From an uncultured Comamonadaceae bacterium (GTDB lineage Bacteria; Pseudomonadota; Gammaproteobacteria; Burkholderiales; Burkholderiaceae_C): DNA of 23,442 nt. Of the stretch, positions 7,075 through 13,764 are shown piece by piece. Position 1 is the stretch's first letter, and each line of letters opens with the position of its first letter. The DNA lies in NCBI GenBank assembly GCA_937871735.1, contig CALMOI010000323.1, positions 1-23,442 of the forward strand. Direction: 5' to 3'. The notes below the pieces were generated by a model. It was given only the letters and a program-made list of their open reading frames with translations. It had not been told where the DNA came from and searched no databases. The position numbers and the translations under genes were made by a program.

Positions 7075-8137
7075 TCACCCGCACCGGCACGCCCTGCCCT
7101 TCGTCATACGCCAGCGCCCGCGCTCGCAGTTGTCCACAGCCCCCGTCCACATCCTGCCCGGCGGATTGGCGCAGTTTGGTCAGCACACCTCGGCGGTGCA
7201 GGCTGCGGGCGATGTGGGCGGCGCGTTCCCAACTGGGGCGGCGGTAGTCCAGGCCGTCCACGGTGTTGTAGGGAATCATGTTCATGATCGCGTACTTGCC
7301 CGCCAGCAGGCGCACGATGCCGTCGATTTCGGCCTCGGTGTCGTTGATGCCGTCCAGCAGCGTCCATTGGTACTGGATCGGGTAGCCGGTGGCGCGCGCC
7401 CAGGCTTCGCCCGCTTCGACCAATTCTTCCGGGCTGATGCGTGGCGCGCGCGGCAGCAGTTGCTGGCGCAGTTCGGGCCGGGTGGTGTGCAGCGACAGGG
7501 CCAGCGCGGGTTTGACCTCGCCCGGCCCCAGCGCGTGCAGCCGCTCAAAAACGCGCGGGTCGCCCACCGTGGACAGCACCAGATTCTTGTGGCCGATGTT
7601 GCCCGCCGTGCCCAGCAGTTGGATGGCGGCCAGCACGTTGTCCAGGTTGTGCGCCGGTTCGCCCATGCCCATGAAGACGACTTTGTTCACGGGCCGCAGC
7701 GTGCGCGCCAGCGCCACCTGGGCCACGATTTCGGCGCTGCCGACTTGGCGCAGCAGGCCGCTTTGCCCGGTCATGCAAAACACGCAGCCCACGGCGCAGC
7801 CGACTTGGCTGGACACGCACAGCCCGCCGCGCGGCAGCAGCACGCTTTCCACCGTCTGGCCGTCGCCCAATTCGACCAGCAGACGCGCCGAGCCGTCTTC
7901 GCCCGGATGCTCAGAGCGCAGCCGCGTCAGCCCCGCCAGTTGCGCGCTGAGATGGGGCAGCGCCTCGCGCAGCGCGGTGGGCATGAAGTTTTCCAGGCGA
8001 CGCTTGCCGCTGTCCTGCGGCTGGGCCTGCGACCACAGGCGCAGCACGCGGTGCTCGTGCTTGGCGTTGGCCCCCAGGGCGCGCAGTTGCTGGCGGATCG
8101 CCGTCAGATCGCGCCAGTCAGTTTGCGCGAGACTCAC
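7043..8137 (-). CDS. RlmN/Cfr-family radical SAM RNA methyltransferase
   Basis: The 364-residue protein has the radical SAM cluster motif CAVGCVFC with Cys114, Cys118 and Cys121, preceded by Cys107 in GLCVSSQVGC. E. coli RlmN has Cys118, 125, 129 and 132, so the spacing is identical. The methyl-carrying cysteine of the family is present as Cys334 in SAGQDVDGGCGQL. Other marks are VVFMGMGEPAHNLDNV and ALSLHTT. RlmN methylates A2503 of 23S rRNA and A37 of some tRNAs; Cfr methylates C8 of A2503. The N-terminal part is short, and I cannot tell whether this is the main RlmN or a paralogue, so no symbol is given. The start is GTG at 8137, which overlaps the stop of the preceding binding-protein frame as GTGA. 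The in-frame TTG at 8176 is less likely. Confidence 0.88.
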   Translation of the reverse strand: MSLAQTDWRDLTAIRQQLRALGANAKHEHRVLRLWSQAQPQDSGKRRLENFMPTALREALPHLSAQLAGLTRLRSEHPGEDGSARLLVELGDGQTVESVLLPRGGLCVSSQVGCAVGCVFCMTGQSGLLRQVGSAEIVAQVALARTLRPVNKVVFMGMGEPAHNLDNVLAAIQLLGTAGNIGHKNLVLSTVGDPRVFERLHALGPGEVKPALALSLHTTRPELRQQLLPRAPRISPEELVEAGEAWARATGYPIQYQWTLLDGINDTEAEIDGIVRLLAGKYAIMNMIPYNTVDGLDYRRPSWERAAHIARSLHRRGVLTKLRQSAGQDVDGGCGQLRARALAYDEGQGVPVRVIRRAAVPLDR

Positions 8138-9117
8138 TTGGGCTCGAAGCCGCTGGTCTTGATGATGCGCGTCCAAGCCTGGGCGTAGGCGTGTTCGCGT
8201 TGGGTCAGTTGCTGCTGGGTCATAAAGCCCACGGTCAGGCCCATCGCGGTCAGGCGGTTGTGGACTTCGGGCTGGGCCACCACTTTGGCCAGCGCGGCAG
8301 AGAACTGATCCAGCGCCGCCTTGGGCGTGCCGGTGGGGGCGAACACGCCTTAGTAAGGCAGATCGCCCAGGCCGGGCAGGCCCAGTTCGGTGAAGGTGGG
8401 CACATCGGGCATGGCGGCTTGGCGCTTGTCGCCCAGCACGGCGACCACGCGCAGCTTGCCGGCCTTGTGGTTTTCGATGAAGTCGGGCACCGAGCCCACG
8501 CCCGCGCTGATCTGGTTGCCCAGCATGTCGCCCATCATGGGCGCGCTGCCCCGGTAGGGCGCGGCCACCAAGTCCAGCTTGAACTTGTCGCCAATCAGCT
8601 TGACCAAAAATTCGGGCGTGGAGGCCGGGGCCGGAATGCCCACCGCGCCCTTGCTGCCCTGGCTTTGCACCCAGCTCACGTACTCTTTGAAGCTCTTGGC
8701 CGGGGTGCCGCCCGACACGGCCAGCGCGTTGACAAAGGTGGCAAACCCGGCCACCGGCACAAAGTCCTTGGCCGGGTCGTAGCCGGGGTTCTTCATCACC
8801 AGCGGCAAGATGGTGATGGTGTGATCGTGCGACAAGAAGTAGGTGGTGCCATCCGGGGCCGCTGCCTTCAGCGCCTGCGCGGCGATCTGGCCACCGGCAC
8901 CGGGCTTGTTCTCGACCACCACGGGCGCGCCCAGCTCGTCTTTGAGCTTTTCGGCCAGGATGCGGGCGATGGCGTCGGTGCCGCCGCCGGGTGGGAAACC
9001 CACCAGCAGCTTGATGGCCTTGCCTTCGGCGTGGGCCGCGCCCAAGCTGCCAGCCAAGCCCAAAGCCAGGGCGATACGAGAAAGACGGGCCAACAGGCCC
9101 CGGCGCGATTCAGTCAT
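8134..9117 (-). pseudogene. TctC/Bug-family binding protein gene broken by an in-frame stop
   Basis: The frame begins at an ATG at 9117 with a signal peptide ending in AAHAEG, then the Bug/TctC signature IKLLVGFPPGGGTDAIAR. TctC/Bug proteins are periplasmic binding proteins for carboxylates that feed TctAB-type transporters. The frame runs to a TAA at 8350-8352 after 255 residues (ending GLPGLGDLPY). It then continues in the same frame, without any shift, with the family's normal C-terminal part (GVFAPTGTPKAALDQF and on) to a TGA at 8134-8136. Intact length would be 327 residues, normal for the family. A single substitution, for example TAT or TAC to TAA, explains the break. It could also be a sequencing error. 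The lost part includes C-terminal strands of the fold, so a functional product is unlikely. No tctA or tctB is nearby. Confidence 0.88.
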
Positions 9118-9157
9118 GTGCGGCTCCAAAAGTCGAAAAAATCCAAAGTGATGCGGC

Positions 9158-9187
9158 AAAAACGGCGGACGGGCTGCACGCCCGTCC
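9158..9187 (-). terminator. Rho-independent terminator after cynS
   Basis: GGACGGGC at 9167-9174 and GCCCGTCC at 9180-9187 form a perfect 8-base stem with a 5-base loop. Read on the minus strand the stem is followed, after CGCC-type bases, by a run of five T (9162-9158). It lies 49 bases past the cynS stop and before the Bug-family gene, so it would end the binding protein-cynS transcript and separate it from the genes downstream. Confidence 0.65.
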
Positions 9188-9235
9188 TAAAACTCAAATT
9201 ATCCGCCCGCGCCGCCGCAGGCCCAAACCGGCAGA

Positions 9236-9679
9236 TCAGTACTGCTTGTACGGCAAGAACTTGCCCGACAGCACCACGTTGACGCGGTCGCCCTTGGGGT
9301 CGGGCTCGCGGGTGATGTCCATGCTGAAGTCGATGGCGCTCATGATGCCGTCGCCAAACTCCTCGTGGATCAGCTCTTTGATGGTGGTGCCGTAGACGTT
9401 GACGATCTCGTACCAGCGGTAGATCAGCGGGTCGGTGGGCACGGCGGTGGGCAGGCTGCCTTTGTAGGGCACCACTTGCAGCCATTTGCGCTCTTCGTCG
9501 GTCAGCCCAAAAATCTCGCTGACGATGGCGGCCTGCTCGGCGTTGAAGGTCATTTGGCCGAGGCACCCCGCCGTCACCCATTCTTTGGACAAGCCCAGGC
9601 GCTGGGCCACGCTCTCCCAGCGGATGCCCTGCGCCACTTTGGTGCTGATGATCTTTTCGGTCACGTCGATGCGGTTCAT
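9236..9679 (-). CDS. cynS: Cyanate hydratase (cyanase)
   Basis: The 147-residue protein is a full-length cyanase, which converts cyanate and bicarbonate to ammonia and carbon dioxide (via carbamate), detoxifying cyanate and supplying nitrogen. The catalytic residues Arg88, Glu91 and Ser114 are present, each offset by 8 from E. coli Arg96, Glu99 and Ser122. Typical stretches are WYEIVNVYGTTIKELIHEEF (residues 89-108), GDGIMSAIDFSMDI and the ending GKFLPYKQY. The N-terminal helical DNA-binding-like domain (residues 1-75) is intact. It follows the NrtA-like gene on the same strand after 87 bases and ends at a hairpin terminator, so the two probably share the sigma-54-type promoter upstream of the binding protein. 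No carbonic anhydrase (cynT) or CynR regulator lies nearby. Confidence 0.97.
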   Translation of the reverse strand: MNRIDVTEKIISTKVAQGIRWESVAQRLGLSKEWVTAGCLGQMTFNAEQAAIVSEIFGLTDEERKWLQVVPYKGSLPTAVPTDPLIYRWYEIVNVYGTTIKELIHEEFGDGIMSAIDFSMDITREPDPKGDRVNVVLSGKFLPYKQY

Positions 9680-9766
9680 GTCGTCTCCAGACAGGTTGAT
9701 GAGGGTGGAAATCGACGCGATCCGTGCAAGGACTGGGCCACGCGGCCCCAGCCCTGCCGCTGTGCA

Positions 9767-11182
9767 TCAGGCCATTTTGTGGATGGCAAAGCTGCGCAGG
9801 TAGTCGTCGGGTTTGGCCGGGTCGAAGGTCTTGCCCATGATGCGGTAGGAGCGGTACGCGCCGTCCGGGGCGCGCCAACCGGCCTGGGCCATCTGCTTTT
9901 TGGCGTCGGTCAGCATGAAGACCTTTTCGGCGATCTGCTGGTAGTTGACCTCGTCCTTCAGGTAGCCCCAGCGCTTCATCTGCGTCAGCATCCACACCGC
10001 CATCGACGGCCAAGGCATGGGGTTGAACAGCACGCGATCCGGCACGTTGCGGGTGTTGCCCAGGCCGTCGCTGAACTTGCCGGTCATGATCTGGGTCAGC
10101 AGCTCTTCGGGCTGGTTCAAATACGCCTGCGGGGCGATGGCCTTGACCACCTCTTCGCGTGAGCCCGGCTGGCTGGCCAGCACCGAGGCGTTGATGACCG
10201 CCCGGTACAGCGCGGCAAAGGTGTTGGGAAAACGCTGGATGAACTCGGTCGAGGTGCCAAACGCGCAGCACGGATGCCCGTCCCACAGGTCTTTGGTCAA
10301 CACATGGATAAAGCCCACGCCCTCGAACACCGCGCGCTGGTTGAAGGGCTCGGGGCCAAGAAAGCCGTCGATATTGCCCGCCTTCAGTTCGGCCACCATC
10401 TGCGGCGGCGGCACCACCTTGAGCTGCACGTCGGTGTCCGGGTTGACGCCGTTTTCGGCCAAGTAGTAGCGCAGCAAAAAGTTGTGGATCGAGAACTCGA
10501 ACGGAATCCCCAGCTTGAAGCCCTTCCAGCCCTTGGGATCGCGGTTGCCCTTGTGCTTGAGGCTCAGGGTGATGGCCTGCCCGTTGGTGTTCTGGATCGA
10601 GGCCACGTTCATGCCCGCCGCCGTCGAACCCAGCCCCAGCGACATCGCCAGCGGCATGGGCGAGAGGAAGTGCGAGGCGTCGTACTCGTGGCTCAGCATC
10701 TTGTCGCGCACCACGCCCCAACCGGCAGTTTTGACCAGTTGCACGTTCAAGCCCTCTTTTTGGTACAGCCCCATCGGGTGGGCCATGATGAGCGGCGTGG
10801 CGCAGGTGATGGGGATGAAGCCGATTTTCAGGTTGGGCTTTTCGATGCCGGACAGCCGCCCGCCCTCTTGCGCCATCGCCTGCAAACTGGCCACCGGCAG
10901 CACGCTGGCAATCGCGGCCATCGCGCTGCGGCGGCCCACGGTGCGCAGGAACAGGCGGCGTACCGAGTCTTCGGGGAACAGCGCCTTGACCAAGGTGGCT
11001 TCGACAAACTGGTTGGTGTAGGCCTCCGCCTGGCTGGCGGTGCTGGGCAAAGTCGAAGAGACGGTCGATGTCGTCGTGGCCGAGGTCGCACTGTCGTGAT
11101 CCTGCGGCGCGTGGTCGCGGCCACAGTGGCAGCGCAAGGTCAGCGGGCGGTCGGCATCGTAGGGAGAGAAGAACTCGGGCAT
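9767..11182 (-). CDS. NrtA/CmpA-like ABC substrate-binding protein, cyanate-associated
   Basis: The 471-residue protein belongs to the NrtA/CmpA family of nitrate, bicarbonate and cyanate binding proteins: LKIGFIPITCATPLIMAHP, then the middle GNIDGFLGPEPFNQRAVF and the late NPMPWPSMAVWMLTQMKRWG. Its neighbour cynS makes cyanate the likely ligand, as with CynA of cyanate importers. The front is unusual: residues 1-60 contain CHCGRDH at 18-24 and a Ser/Thr-rich linker, and a twin-arginine-like signal (VRRLFLRTVGRR, then a hydrophobic stretch ending in AMAQ near 105) sits about 75 residues in. The start at 11182 is about 22 bases from the predicted sigma-54 transcription start, which supports it, although no good ribosome binding site is visible. 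Permease and ATPase genes expected after it are absent. It may act with a transporter encoded elsewhere or as a sensor, as NrtA-like NasS does. Confidence 0.87.
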   Translation of the reverse strand: MPEFFSPYDADRPLTLRCHCGRDHAPQDHDSATSATTTSTVSSTLPSTASQAEAYTNQFVEATLVKALFPEDSVRRLFLRTVGRRSAMAAIASVLPVASLQAMAQEGGRLSGIEKPNLKIGFIPITCATPLIMAHPMGLYQKEGLNVQLVKTAGWGVVRDKMLSHEYDASHFLSPMPLAMSLGLGSTAAGMNVASIQNTNGQAITLSLKHKGNRDPKGWKGFKLGIPFEFSIHNFLLRYYLAENGVNPDTDVQLKVVPPPQMVAELKAGNIDGFLGPEPFNQRAVFEGVGFIHVLTKDLWDGHPCCAFGTSTEFIQRFPNTFAALYRAVINASVLASQPGSREEVVKAIAPQAYLNQPEELLTQIMTGKFSDGLGNTRNVPDRVLFNPMPWPSMAVWMLTQMKRWGYLKDEVNYQQIAEKVFMLTDAKKQMAQAGWRAPDGAYRSYRIMGKTFDPAKPDDYLRSFAIHKMA

Positions 11183-11216
11183 GGGGGGCTCTGTCAAAAA
11201 TGGTGCATTGCACAAC

Positions 11217-11232
11217 GCAAGCAACAGGCCAG
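11217..11232 (-). promoter_or_regulatory. Sigma-54 (RpoN) promoter of the cyanate genes
   Basis: On the minus strand the sequence CTGGCCTGTTGCTTGC fits the RpoN consensus YTGGCACG-N4-TTGC: the -24 GG and -12 GC are exactly 10 bases apart, and YTGGC, the following G and TTGC all match. The predicted start of transcription is near 11205, about 22 bases before the ATG of the NrtA-like gene. No sigma-70 pair of comparable quality was seen there. This is a sequence match, not an experiment. Confidence 0.72.
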
Positions 11233-11268
11233 ACCGAACTCCCCCTAGCCGTGCATCAAACCCGACTT

Positions 11269-11287
11269 ATGCACTCAGCTTGTGCAT
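11269..11287. promoter_or_regulatory. NtrC-type enhancer site
   Basis: ATGCAC and GTGCAT form a perfect dyad with 7 bases between them. This is the geometry of the NtrC consensus TGCAC-N7-GTGCA known from glnA. Its centre is about 73 bases upstream of the predicted sigma-54 start. Further GTGCA or TGCAC half-sites lie at 11203-11213 (palindrome GTGCATTGCAC), 11251-11256 and 11291-11295. NtrC activates sigma-54 promoters under nitrogen limitation, which fits genes that release ammonia from cyanate. Confidence 0.6.
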
Positions 11288-11304
11288 GACTGCACCGGCT
11301 TCCG

Positions 11305-12156
11305 TCAATTTTCCGTATGGGTTTTGGCAATGGGCGGCCGCAAGGTGTCGGGCGGCAGGCGATCCACCTCGGCCAGCAGCTCGGCCAGCGCCCGGCCTGC
11401 GGCCTGCACCAGCGCGTGGCCGTCTTCAGGCGTGGCGGCGGCGGCGTTACCCACCGCGCCGGACGGGTGGTAGTCCTGGATCTGCCACGCCAGCTTGGCG
11501 CTGCGCCCGTTGCCCAAAATCGGGAAGTGCTGGGCGCGCCACTCGGAGCTGGAGTGGAAGTGTTCTGCGCGATCCATCTGCACCAAGTCTGGTTTCAGCG
11601 CCAACATCATCGCCGTCTCGATTTGCCCGGCGTGGATGCCGAAGCGGTGCTCGGCGGGGGCGAATCGGGCGTTGATGTCCTCGCCTTCAGGCGTGCGCAG
11701 CGGCAGGTTGAACCAGCTCACGCTGTAGACCAGCATCCCCAGCCGGGCACGCCAGTCGCGCGCGGCCACGTCCATCAGGCTGACCTGCCCGCCGTGGGCG
11801 TTGAACAGCACCAGCTTGCGCACGCCCGTGGCGGCCACCGACTCGGCCACATCCGTCCACAGGCGCAGCACGGTGTCAGCTTTGAGCGTCAAGGTTCCGG
11901 CAAAGGCGGCGTGCTCCGGGCTGTAGCCCAGCGCCAGCGTGGGCAAAAACAGCACGGGCGCATCGGCGGCCAGATGCGGCAGCGCGGCGCGCACGATGCC
12001 ATCGACCAAATCGGCATCCACCGACAGCGGCAGATGCGGCCCGTGCTGCTCCACTGCGCCCACCGGCAAAACGGCGATGGTGCGCGCCAAGTCGAGCTGG
12101 GCGAAGTCGGTGGTGGTGAGGTCGGCCCAGTAGCGGGCGGGGGGTAAGATGGACAT
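11305..12156 (-). CDS. Creatininase-family amidohydrolase
   Basis: The 283-residue protein has the metal-binding marks of the creatininase family: GAVEQHGPHLPLSVDAD at 33-49 (Glu36, His38, Asp47), FNAHGG at 118-123 (His121) and HAGQIETAMML at 175-185 (Glu180). Members hydrolyse creatinine to creatine or act on other cyclic or formylated amides; many are of unknown substrate. A true creatininase cannot be claimed. It precedes the cyanate genes on the same strand, but these have their own promoter in the 122-base gap, so co-transcription is only possible by read-through. A nitrogen-scavenging role is an inference from the neighbours. The ATG at 12156 is preferred to the in-frame GTG at 12174; GAGG lies 12 bases ahead of it, which is rather far. 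Confidence 0.82.
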   Translation of the reverse strand: MSILPPARYWADLTTTDFAQLDLARTIAVLPVGAVEQHGPHLPLSVDADLVDGIVRAALPHLAADAPVLFLPTLALGYSPEHAAFAGTLTLKADTVLRLWTDVAESVAATGVRKLVLFNAHGGQVSLMDVAARDWRARLGMLVYSVSWFNLPLRTPEGEDINARFAPAEHRFGIHAGQIETAMMLALKPDLVQMDRAEHFHSSSEWRAQHFPILGNGRSAKLAWQIQDYHPSGAVGNAAAATPEDGHALVQAAGRALAELLAEVDRLPPDTLRPPIAKTHTEN

Positions 12157-12189
12157 GCTAATTTTCAACCTCACTCATCTGAAAAATTC

Positions 12190-12204
12190 AAGGGGATCAA
12201 ATTG
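12190..12204 (+). promoter_or_regulatory. Strong ribosome binding site that fixes a TTG start
   Basis: AAGGGG at 12190-12195 lies 6 bases before the TTG at 12202. No ATG in this frame is close to the beginning of the conserved N-terminal fold, so the TTG with this Shine-Dalgarno sequence is the likely start of the phospholipase-D-like gene. Confidence 0.65.
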
Positions 12205-13407
12205 AAGGTCAATTACCTAGCAACCGAAGAAGTTGGACAAGAGATTGCAAGATTGCTAACCACAGAATGCCAACTTTATTGGGCAACCGCATGGGCAACC
12301 AAAAACAGCTTGATCGCCCAACTTGTAGAAAATAAAGCAAAAATAACAAAATACATCATTGGAACAGATTTTTATCAAACCGACCCCGATGTTCTAAAAA
12401 AACTATCCAACCTCAAATCAGTACATATATTTGAACCCAACAAAGGAGCAACCTTCCATCCAAAAATCTACGGATTCGTTAGCACCAAAAGTGCCGTCTT
12501 CATCATAGGAAGCAACAACTTTACAAACGGCGGCCTCCACAAGAATCATGAGGCAGCATTAATAATAGAAGGCACCCCCAAAGAAGATGCAATTCAAGCA
12601 ATTATCAAATCGATTGAAGATTGGTGGAAAACATCAATCCCCATCAACAATGATTTTTTGAAAGGCTACGAAAAGAAATACAAAATCATGAAAAAGCATA
12701 GGGGAGAGCTCAGCCAACCCATCCAAACACCCAAACCCAAGCCCGATGCCAGATACCCGTCTCTTCTGGATGCTTCATGGGAAGAATACAAGGAATTACT
12801 GCACCAAAAATCCAAAAATCTACAAAACAGAATTACCCTTCTACAAGGATCTCGCCAAATATTTTCAGGACAAGAGGATTTCTCTCAACTCAGCGAACTA
12901 GAACGCAAAGCGATTGCCGGAATAATAGGCTCACGAGAAATTGAAGGCTCAGCACTTGAAGGCATTGACTGGGGCTGGCTAGGCTCAATGTCAGGAGCGG
13001 GCTCATTCAAGAGCATCATCATATCAAACCACCCCGACATAAGCAAAGCATTGGATTGCATACCATTCCAAGGAGAGGTAACCGAGAAAAACTACAATAA
13101 CTACATAAAATATTTTTCTCAGTCTTTCGAAAATGAAGAACGCAGCGGCAGGCTGCCAACAGCCAGTAGACTCCTTGCATTAAAGCGACCAGATTACTTC
13201 ATTTGCATCAACAAGCACAACGCATCAGAAATAGCAAAAAACTTCGGCACTTCACGAACACACATAGATATCGAAAGTTACTGGGAAAAAATCATCAAGC
13301 CGATTCAACAAACCGAATGGTGGCAAGAACAGCGCCCAACCGGCGAGGCGGGGAAAATCTGGGATGGCAGAGTCGCTCTATTGGACGCCCTTTTTTACGT
13401 TCCATAA
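12202..13407 (+). CDS. Phospholipase D-fold protein, candidate nuclease of an AT-rich insert
   Basis: The 401-residue protein has one phospholipase D-type half-site at residues 86-117: FHPKIYGF (His86, Lys88), IIGSNNFTNGGL (Ser104, Asn105, Asn106) and NHEAAL (Glu117). The Asp of the classical HKD motif is not in its usual place, as in many PLD-fold nucleases such as restriction enzymes of the BfiI/NgoFVII kind, which work as dimers. Residues about 145-205 are a charged linker. Residues about 205-401 form a second domain I cannot name (SGRLPTASRLLALKRPDYF, then EIAKNFG and TEWW near the end). The gene is AT-rich: 17 of 60 bases at 12301-12360 are G or C, against 46 of 60 at 11341-11400. It is therefore probably acquired. 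No methyltransferase or helicase partner is present. Defence or DNA processing is an inference. Confidence 0.8.
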   Translation: MKVNYLATEEVGQEIARLLTTECQLYWATAWATKNSLIAQLVENKAKITKYIIGTDFYQTDPDVLKKLSNLKSVHIFEPNKGATFHPKIYGFVSTKSAVFIIGSNNFTNGGLHKNHEAALIIEGTPKEDAIQAIIKSIEDWWKTSIPINNDFLKGYEKKYKIMKKHRGELSQPIQTPKPKPDARYPSLLDASWEEYKELLHQKSKNLQNRITLLQGSRQIFSGQEDFSQLSELERKAIAGIIGSREIEGSALEGIDWGWLGSMSGAGSFKSIIISNHPDISKALDCIPFQGEVTEKNYNNYIKYFSQSFENEERSGRLPTASRLLALKRPDYFICINKHNASEIAKNFGTSRTHIDIESYWEKIIKPIQQTEWWQEQRPTGEAGKIWDGRVALLDALFYVP

Positions 13408-13412
13408 GACTC

Positions 13413-13715
13413 TCATTTGGTAAGCCTGCTCACAGCGTACTGCACCAACGCCGGGTCACGCGCCGGGGCCAGCAGTTCGTCGATTTGCGCCAGCAGCCCC
13501 AGGGCCTTGAACACCTTGAGCGCATTGCCTAGCGCCACGCCCGCGTGGCCGCCTTCCAGCGCGGCAACAGTGCTCAAGCCCACATCGGCCAATCGGGCCA
13601 GATCAGCCTGGGTCAACTCGCGGGCCTTGCGCGCTAGCACCAGCCGCTCGCCCAGCCCGAGCAGAGCTTGGTCAACCAGCACGGGCGTGGGTTTAGAACG
13701 GTAAATCATTGTCAT
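13413..13715 (-). CDS. Orphan HipB-like Xre-family regulator
   Basis: This 100-residue protein is a single Xre/Cro-type helix-turn-helix domain at about 20-77 (ERLVLARKARELTQADLA, then LSTVAALEGG), with a tail (LLAPARDPALVQYAVSRL) like that of HipB-type antitoxins. Such proteins bind HipA kinases and repress their own promoter. Normally hipA follows directly, often overlapping. Here the next bases downstream belong to the oppositely oriented PLD-fold gene, with only 5 bases between stop codons, and no hipA is seen. Two ATG codons (13715 and 13709) both fall in a large palindrome, suggesting autoregulation with a very short leader. Its GC content is like the host, unlike the PLD-fold gene. It follows the sensor kinase gene on the same strand after 49 bases but probably has its own promoter. 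Confidence 0.82.
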   Translation of the reverse strand: MTMIYRSKPTPVLVDQALLGLGERLVLARKARELTQADLARLADVGLSTVAALEGGHAGVALGNALKVFKALGLLAQIDELLAPARDPALVQYAVSRLTK

Positions 13716-13757
13716 AGGAATGATTTTATGGTTTATAAAATTCCTATCACAATGATT
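13704..13757. promoter_or_regulatory. Large palindromic operator at the HipB-like gene start
   Basis: The left arm at 13704-13721 (AATCATTGTCATAGGAAT) and the right arm at 13740-13757 (ATTCCTATCACAATGATT) are reverse complements at 17 of 18 positions, around an 18-base AT-rich spacer. The left part also contains a nested dyad, AATCATT-N8-AATGATT (13704-13725). The block covers both possible start codons of the HipB-like gene and its probable promoter. Binding by that protein would block its own expression. The patch is much richer in AT than the coding DNA on both sides. Confidence 0.65.
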
Positions 13758-13764
13758 TTCGACC

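Noticed and set aside
9114..11213. A 699-residue minus-strand frame spanning the cyanase and binding-protein genes
   Set aside because: It lies in a different frame from two well-recognised proteins on the same strand and has an Arg/Gly/Pro-rich noise composition.
11203..11213. GTGCATTGCAC palindrome as a second NtrC site
   Set aside because: The half-sites face the wrong way and the spacing is 1 base, not 7; it also overlaps the predicted transcription start. Kept only as a note on half-sites.
12157..13760. Insertion sequence or phage boundary around the AT-rich gene
   Set aside because: I found no terminal inverted repeats, target duplications, integrase or tRNA at its edges; the insert mechanism is unknown.
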